Position numbers and translations under genes: made by a program. The notes beneath the pieces are model-generated. The model saw only the letters and a program-made list of their open reading frames with translations. It was not told the DNA's origin and ran no database searches. Shown in pieces: positions 30,122 through 33,926 of a stretch of 33,926 nt of DNA (position 1 is the stretch's first letter; every line of letters begins with the position of its first letter). Where the stretch lies: assembly GCF_002160915.1 (NCBI RefSeq), contig NZ_NFLM01000025.1, forward strand, positions 1-33,926, read 5' to 3'. The DNA is from Faecalibacterium sp. An121 (lineage in GTDB: Bacteria > Bacillota > Clostridia > Oscillospirales > Ruminococcaceae).

Positions 30122-31327
30122 ATGGATCTGAACCGTTCGCACCTCTTGCGGCGCACCCTCTGCGCCGTCTGCGCCCTCACACTGGCGCTGGCCCTGGCCA
30201 GCCCTGCGGCCCTGGCCGCCGGGGACGCATCCACCGACAACACCCAGGCAACGCTGTCCCGCGCCGATGCCGCCCAGATGGCCCAGGCCGATGCGGCGGT
30301 GGAAGCACTGGTCAACAGCAGCGCCTATGACGCCATGGACCTGCAGCAGCGGCAGGCCGCCGCTCAGGAACAGCTGGACCAGCTGGCCAGTCAGGGCCTC
30401 ATCCAGGCCGATTCGGTCCGCTACGACCAGGAGAACAATCTGTATTCCTTCACCTACGACTGCGGGGTGCTGGGAGGCATCCTGCTGACCGACTGGGAGG
30501 ACGAGGACGAGGAACTGGTCCAGCTCCCCCTCACCGTCCCCGAGGAGCTGGCCTTCAATCCCCTGGACCAGACCAACGATGTGATGCCCCTGGGCAACGC
30601 GATCGTCTACTATGCCTTTGATGACACGGTGGATTCCAACCGCTACCCCTACTACACCACCATGCAGGAGTACTGGAACGGCTGGGGCCTTTCCACCACC
30701 ATCGACAACGACGTCACGGTGTCCGACCTGCGCCATATGGATGACTACGACCTGTGCATCATCAGCACCCACGGGGCCTACTATTCCTACACCACCGGGT
30801 GGCTGTTCAAGCAGGTACACACCTCCCCCATCCTGGTGCTGCGGGAGGAGTCCTCGTTCTGGGACGATCTGCGCTACGGCTTCGACCTGCTGACCCACCG
30901 GGTCATCAAGGTGAACGGCGTTTACTGCATCACCCCCAGCTTCTTTGAATCGGCTTACCGCGGCGGCCAGCTCAACGGCACCATGATCTTTTCGGAGGCC
31001 TGCGAGTTCTTTGGCACCGGCAACGTCATCGACCTGTCCATGTCCACCGCCCTGCTGGACGGCGGGGCCAGCGCCGTGGCCGGCTTTGTGAACAACGTCT
31101 ACGCCATCTATTCCCGCAGTATGCTGTGGGGCACCGTCAACCAGCTGATCATGGGCAAAAACATTTTGCAGGCCGTGGACGCGGCGGCGGCCACCTACGG
31201 CCCCGACGATATCTACTGGTATCTGTCCCAGGGCGGCACCACGCCCCACCGCTACGCCTCCTTTGCCCTGGTACACGGCAACGACACCGCCACCCTGTAC
31301 ACCATCGAGGAATCCGAAGCGGCGTGA
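30122..31327 (+). CDS. Secreted protein, putative caspase/gingipain-fold (clan CD) cysteine peptidase
   Basis: A 401-residue exported protein. Residues 1-32 are a Sec signal peptide (RSHLLRRTLCAVCALTLALA, then ...ALA-AGD). Residues 35-95 are an Ala/Gln-rich helical region. The core, 155-330, shows the pattern of clan CD peptidases: a strand ending in DLCIISTHGAYYS (His217-Gly218), a second strand ending in GTMIFSEACEFFG (Cys294), then LLDGGASAVAGFVNNVYA, typical of the helix-strand after the catalytic Cys in gingipain, CHAT and related folds. No cell-wall anchor is seen. GGGAGG precedes the ATG and the gene is monocistronic. I do not recognise a named family; peptidase activity is inferred from motif order only. 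Confidence 0.65.
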   Translation: MDLNRSHLLRRTLCAVCALTLALALASPAALAAGDASTDNTQATLSRADAAQMAQADAAVEALVNSSAYDAMDLQQRQAAAQEQLDQLASQGLIQADSVRYDQENNLYSFTYDCGVLGGILLTDWEDEDEELVQLPLTVPEELAFNPLDQTNDVMPLGNAIVYYAFDDTVDSNRYPYYTTMQEYWNGWGLSTTIDNDVTVSDLRHMDDYDLCIISTHGAYYSYTTGWLFKQVHTSPILVLREESSFWDDLRYGFDLLTHRVIKVNGVYCITPSFFESAYRGGQLNGTMIFSEACEFFGTGNVIDLSMSTALLDGGASAVAGFVNNVYAIYSRSMLWGTVNQLIMGKNILQAVDAAAATYGPDDIYWYLSQGGTTPHRYASFALVHGNDTATLYTIEESEAA

Positions 31328-31332
31328 CCCGA

Positions 31333-31361
31333 TTGCACTTTTTTCCGATTTATACTATACT
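31333..31361 (+). promoter_or_regulatory. Sigma-A promoter of the tsaE-tsaB-rpiB-upp cluster
   Basis: -35 TTGCAC (31333-31338) and -10 TATACT (31356-31361) are separated by 17 bp. Confidence 0.7.
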
Positions 31362-31363
31362 GA

Positions 31364-31393
31364 ATGCGGCAGGGTGGTTCCCCTGCCGCATTT
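31364..31393 (+). other. Perfect leader hairpin upstream of tsaE
   Basis: ATGCGGCAGGG (31364-31374) pairs perfectly with CCCTGCCGCAT (31381-31391) across a 6-base loop, right after the -10. TTT follows. It may be the terminator of the secreted-protein gene, a weak attenuator, or an RNA-stabilising 5' hairpin. Confidence 0.6.
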
Positions 31394-31415
31394 CCTGTCT
31401 GTTTGAGGTATTATC

Positions 31416-31841
31416 ATGGCTGAATTTATCACCCGCTCCCCTGAGGAGACTGCGGCGCTGGGCCGCCGCCTGGCCGCCGCCGTGCCGGACGGGGCGCTGA
31501 TCGCCTTTACCGGCGGGCTGGGGGCCGGCAAGACTGCGTTCTGCCGCGGCCTGGCCGAGGGCTTGGGCTGCACCGACCCGGTCAGCAGCCCCACCTTTGC
31601 CATCGTCAACTATTACCGCGGGCCAAGGCCCATGGCCCACTTCGACCTCTACCGCATCCACACCGAAAACGACCTGGCCGCCGCCGGTTTTTACGACTAT
31701 CTGGACCAGGGAGCGGTGGTGGCCGCCGAATGGAGCGAGAACCTGGCTTCCCTGCTGGACCAGGAAGATCCCATCCGGGTGGACATCCGGACGGTGGACC
31801 CCACCACCCGCAGGATCACCATCGAGGGGGTGCAGCTATGA
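31416..31841 (+). CDS. tsaE: tRNA threonylcarbamoyladenosine biosynthesis ATPase TsaE
   Basis: A 141-residue ATPase of the TsaBDE complex that makes the t6A modification at position 37 of ANN-decoding tRNAs. The P-loop is GGLGAGKT (33-40), preceded by ALIAFTG. SSPTFAIVNYYRG and HFDLYRI (Mg2+/nucleotide contacts) and AAEWSENLASLL complete the family pattern. The length is normal. The ATG follows GAGGT. It overlaps tsaB by four bases (ATGA), so translation is coupled. TsaD and TsaC are not in the window. Confidence 0.95.
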   Translation: MAEFITRSPEETAALGRRLAAAVPDGALIAFTGGLGAGKTAFCRGLAEGLGCTDPVSSPTFAIVNYYRGPRPMAHFDLYRIHTENDLAAAGFYDYLDQGAVVAAEWSENLASLLDQEDPIRVDIRTVDPTTRRITIEGVQL

Positions 31842-32545
31842 TCGTCCTTGGCGTCGATACGGCGGGCAAGACCGCCGGCGTGGCCCTGATGCGGGATGAC
31901 CGCCTTCTGTACGAGGTCTATCTGGACGGGGGGCTGACCCACAGCGAGACCCTGCTGCCTATGATCGACACCGCCCTGCGCACCTGCGGCCTCACCTGCG
32001 CCGACATCGGCCTGTACGGGGTCAATGCGGGGCCGGGCAGCTTTACCGGGCTGCGGATCGGACTGGCTGCCGTCAAAGGGCTGGCCTTCCCCGGCAGCGT
32101 CCCCTGCGCGCCCGTCTCCACCCTGGAAGCCCTGGCCGCCAGCCACGTCGGCACAGGGACGGTGCTGTGCGCCCTGGACGCCCGGCGGGGGCAGGTGTAC
32201 GCCGCCGCCTTCGACCTTGCCACTCACGCCCGTCTGCTGGAGGACGAGGCCCGGGCCGCCGCCTCGCTGGAGGATTTTGTAAAAAGCTGCAAAAAGCCCC
32301 TGTTTTTTGTTGGTGATGGGGCCTATCTGTGCTATAATATGTACAGTGAGGTGGAAGGCGTCCTGCCCATACCCCCCGCGCTGCGGGGCGGGCGCGCCGT
32401 GGGAGTGGCCCTGGCTGCACGGCGGATGGCCGATGCCGGCCTGGCCGTCTCCCCCGAGGCCCTGCTGCCCGACTATCACCGGCTGAGCCAGGCCGAACGG
32501 GAACGCGCAGAGCGTCTGGCCGCCCAAACCGAAAAGAGTGAGTGA
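31838..32545 (+). CDS. tsaB: tRNA threonylcarbamoyladenosine biosynthesis protein TsaB
   Basis: A 235-residue ASKHA-fold protein that scaffolds TsaD in t6A synthesis. The N-terminal MIVLGVDTAGKTAGVALM and the highly conserved GVNAGPGSFTGLRIGLAAVK identify it. The C-terminal half is variable, as is usual. The start at 31838 overlaps the tsaE stop (ATGA); the longer open frame upstream is a shadow of tsaE. rpiB begins ten bases after the stop, so the four genes tsaE-tsaB-rpiB-upp probably share one transcript. Confidence 0.94.
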   Translation: MIVLGVDTAGKTAGVALMRDDRLLYEVYLDGGLTHSETLLPMIDTALRTCGLTCADIGLYGVNAGPGSFTGLRIGLAAVKGLAFPGSVPCAPVSTLEALAASHVGTGTVLCALDARRGQVYAAAFDLATHARLLEDEARAAASLEDFVKSCKKPLFFVGDGAYLCYNMYSEVEGVLPIPPALRGGRAVGVALAARRMADAGLAVSPEALLPDYHRLSQAERERAERLAAQTEKSE

Positions 32546-32554
32546 GGTATCTTC

Positions 32555-33001
32555 ATGGCAAAACCCATCGCGTTGGCCGCCGACCATGGCGGCTTTGAAC
32601 TGAAGGAAGCCGTCCGCGCCCATCTGGAGGAGGCCGGCATCCCCTACATCGATTTTGGCACCCACAGCACCGCCAGCGTGGACTATCCCGACATGGCGGT
32701 GCCCGCCTGCGACGCCGTCGTCTCGGGCCGGTGCGACAAAGCCCTGTTGTTCTGCGGCACCGGCGTGGGCATCAGCATGGCCGCCAACAAGATCAAGGGC
32801 ATCCGCGCCTGCTGCTGCTCGGACAGCTTCAGCTGCGAGTATACCCGCCGCCACAACGACGCCAACGCCCTGTGCATGGGCGGCCGTGTGGTGGGTCCCG
32901 GCCTGGCCTGCCAGCTGGTGGACCTGTTCCTGGCCACCCCCTTTGAGGGCGGACGGCACACCGGACGGATCGAGAAGCTGATGGCGCTGGAGCAGCGCTG
33001 A
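32555..33001 (+). CDS. rpiB: Ribose-5-phosphate isomerase B
   Basis: A 148-residue RpiB/LacAB-family sugar-phosphate isomerase interconverting ribose-5-phosphate and ribulose-5-phosphate. Family marks: [20 protein letters not shown] with the phosphate-binding Asp-His, [14 protein letters not shown], and [20 protein letters not shown] carrying the catalytic Cys and the G-T-G-x-G loop. [17 protein letters not shown] follows, with the second active-site His region. LacA/LacB and allose isomerases share the fold, but a lone gene next to nucleotide salvage favours RpiB. The ribosome-binding site GAGTGAGG is moderate. upp follows after 34 bases. Confidence 0.93.
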   Translation: MAKPIALAADHGGFELKEAVRAHLEEAGIPYIDFGTHSTASVDYPDMAVPACDAVVSGRCDKALLFCGTGVGISMAANKIKGIRACCCSDSFSCEYTRRHNDANALCMGGRVVGPGLACQLVDLFLATPFEGGRHTGRIEKLMALEQR

Positions 33002-33035
33002 CCCAGTATCAAAACCTTCAAAGGAGCGTGTAGTT

Positions 33036-33662
33036 ATGAACCCCATGATCGTTGAGCACCCCCTGCTGCAGCACAAGATCAGCCTGCTGCGCAACAAGCA
33101 GACCGGTACCAAGGAGTTCCGTGACCTGGTGGGCGAGATCGCCACCCTGCTGTGCTACGAGGCCACCCGGGATCTGCCCCTGGAGGAGGTCCAGATCGAG
33201 ACCCCCATCACCATGGCCAAGACCAAGGTCCTGGCCGGTCGCAAACTGGCCCTGGTACCCATCCTGCGGGCCGGCATGGGCATGCTGGACGGTATGCTGA
33301 CCCTGATCCCCGCCGCCAAGGTGGGCTTCATCGGCCTGTACCGCAACGAGGAGACCCTGCAGCCCGTGGAATATTTCTGCAAACTGCCCTCCGACATCGA
33401 CGAGCGGGACGTGCTGGTCCTGGACCCCATGCTGGCCACCGGCGGCAGCGCCGTGGACGCCATCACCATGATCAAGAAGCGGGGCGCCAAGCACATCAAG
33501 TTCATCGGCCTGATCGGCGCCCCCGAGGGCGTGGAAGCGCTGCGCACCGCCCACCCCGACGTCCAGATCTACCTGGGCGCTCTGGATGAGTGCCTCGACC
33601 AGAAGGGCTACATCGTGCCCGGTCTGGGCGACGCAGGCGACCGCATCTACGGCACCAAATAA
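33036..33662 (+). CDS. upp: Uracil phosphoribosyltransferase
   Basis: A 208-residue enzyme making UMP from uracil and PRPP (pyrimidine salvage). The PRPP-binding loop is [14 protein letters not shown] (126-139). [15 protein letters not shown] and the C-terminal uracil-binding [13 protein letters not shown] are characteristic. The length is the family norm. AAAGGAGCG precedes the ATG at a comfortable distance. It follows rpiB, which supplies the ribose-5-phosphate used for PRPP, a sensible pairing, and closes the operon before a strong terminator. Confidence 0.97.
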   Translation: MNPMIVEHPLLQHKISLLRNKQTGTKEFRDLVGEIATLLCYEATRDLPLEEVQIETPITMAKTKVLAGRKLALVPILRAGMGMLDGMLTLIPAAKVGFIGLYRNEETLQPVEYFCKLPSDIDERDVLVLDPMLATGGSAVDAITMIKKRGAKHIKFIGLIGAPEGVEALRTAHPDVQIYLGALDECLDQKGYIVPGLGDAGDRIYGTK

Positions 33663-33674
33663 TCCCGGCAAACC

Positions 33675-33714
33675 AAAAAGGCCCCGGCGCTCGATGCAGC
33701 GCCAGGGCCTTTTT
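33675..33714. terminator. Intrinsic terminator after upp, probably bidirectional
   Basis: An interrupted long stem (AAAAAGGCCC, C/A mismatch, GGCGCT with AGCGCC and GGGCCTTTTT) with a 6-base loop. A-runs and T-runs flank both sides, and the next gene is convergent. Confidence 0.9.
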
Positions 33715-33733
33715 CTGTCTTTTGGATCGCAGG

Positions 33734-33926
33734 TCAGCGGCCGCGGCCACCGCCGCCGCCATGGCTGGAACCGCCGCCCATACCGCCGAAGCCGCCGCCG
33801 CCAAAGCCGCCTCCTCCGAAGCCGCCGCCGCCGAAACCTCCACGGCCAAAGCCGCCGCCAAAACTGCCTCCACCCATGCCGCCGAAGCCGCCGCCCCGGG
33901 GAGGCCGGGGAGGCGGAGGCGGGGGC
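33734..33926 (-). CDS. C-terminal Pro/Gly-rich tail of a gene cut by the window edge
   Basis: The minus-strand frame that ends at the TGA at 33734-33736 is open to the window edge and encodes about 63 residues. It begins with a run of prolines and Arg-Pro pairs, followed by Gly-Phe-Gly-Gly repeats (several copies of GGGGF), and ends SSHGGGGGRGR. Such tails end various membrane-anchored or TPM-domain proteins in Firmicutes, but the domain that would identify the protein lies outside the window. A competing Ala-rich frame on the same strand is a shadow of the repeat. The convergent upp terminator probably serves it too. Confidence 0.6.
   Translation of the reverse strand, partial: PPPPPPRPPRGGGFGGMGGGSFGGGFGRGGFGGGGFGGGGFGGGGFGGMGGGSSHGGGGGRGR

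Noticed and set aside
33502-33873. An Ala-rich 123-codon frame on the minus strand at the window end
   Set aside because: It is the out-of-frame reading of the GGC-rich repeat; the Gly/Phe frame with a proper stop before the upp terminator is the real one.
1-33926. CRISPR arrays, insertion sequences, tRNA or rRNA genes, prophage or integrase genes
   Set aside because: I looked for regularly spaced repeats, transposase motifs, cloverleaf sequences and phage genes and saw none.

Overview
The window is about 34 kb of GC-rich DNA with dense, Shine-Dalgarno-led genes on both strands. The gene content (Rex, pyruvate formate-lyase with its activase, an ATPase-less sugar ABC importer with a lipoprotein binding protein, MglC, a SEDS protein, TsaE/TsaB) points to an anaerobic, fermentative Gram-positive gut bacterium. 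The high GC, the SRRDFLK-type lipoprotein signal and the general style suggest class Clostridia, family Oscillospiraceae (Faecalibacterium/Subdoligranulum/Gemmiger-like). That placement is inference; no rRNA gene is present to confirm it.

Layout. 1-3.5 kb: the 3' end of a galactose-type ABC permease (mglC), a small coiled-coil membrane protein, a Na+-coupled amino-acid symporter on the minus strand, and a TepA-type ClpP-like protease. 3.7-5.2 kb: the redox repressor gene rex and thymidine kinase tdk. 5.5-12.6 kb: a pectin/rhamnogalacturonan utilisation locus, with a Tat-type lipoprotein sugar-binding protein, two permeases, an AraC regulator (minus), a cytoplasmic GH28 and a GH105. No transport ATPase is present. 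12.7-15.4 kb: a minus-strand operon of ECF sigma factor, zinc-finger anti-sigma factor and two membrane proteins of unknown function. 15.5-18.6 kb: a minus-strand three-gene assembly line of free-standing proteins (AMP-forming acyl/aminoacyl ligase, carrier protein, condensation-fold acyltransferase). 19.1-24.1 kb: plus-strand envelope genes, namely a membrane acyltransferase, a coiled-coil glycosyltransferase-associated protein, a GT4 glycosyltransferase and a flippase-like membrane protein. 24.1-24.7 kb: a long intergenic region with a candidate orphan small RNA on the minus strand, two matching GTTAG-N6-CTAAC inverted repeats and a structured leader for pflB. 24.7-27.7 kb: pflB-pflA. 27.8-28.6 kb: a DUF2200/DUF5655 pair. 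28.7-29.9 kb: a SEDS (RodA/FtsW) protein on the minus strand. 30.1-31.3 kb: a secreted protein that looks like a caspase/gingipain-fold cysteine peptidase. 31.4-33.7 kb: tsaE-tsaB-rpiB-upp. The last 190 bases are the Gly/Pro-rich tail of a minus-strand gene cut by the window edge.

How the parts work together. The sugar locus should import pectin-derived oligosaccharides and cleave them inside the cell. Products feed glycolysis and the Pfl mixed-acid branch, and Rex is the usual sensor of NADH/NAD+ in such fermenters. The least explained parts are the ligase-carrier-condensation triad beside envelope glycosylation genes, the ECF operon with two unknown membrane proteins, the putative secreted caspase-fold protein, and the orphan RNA in front of pflB. 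Most intergenic regions carry recognisable sigma-A promoters and intrinsic terminators, listed individually.
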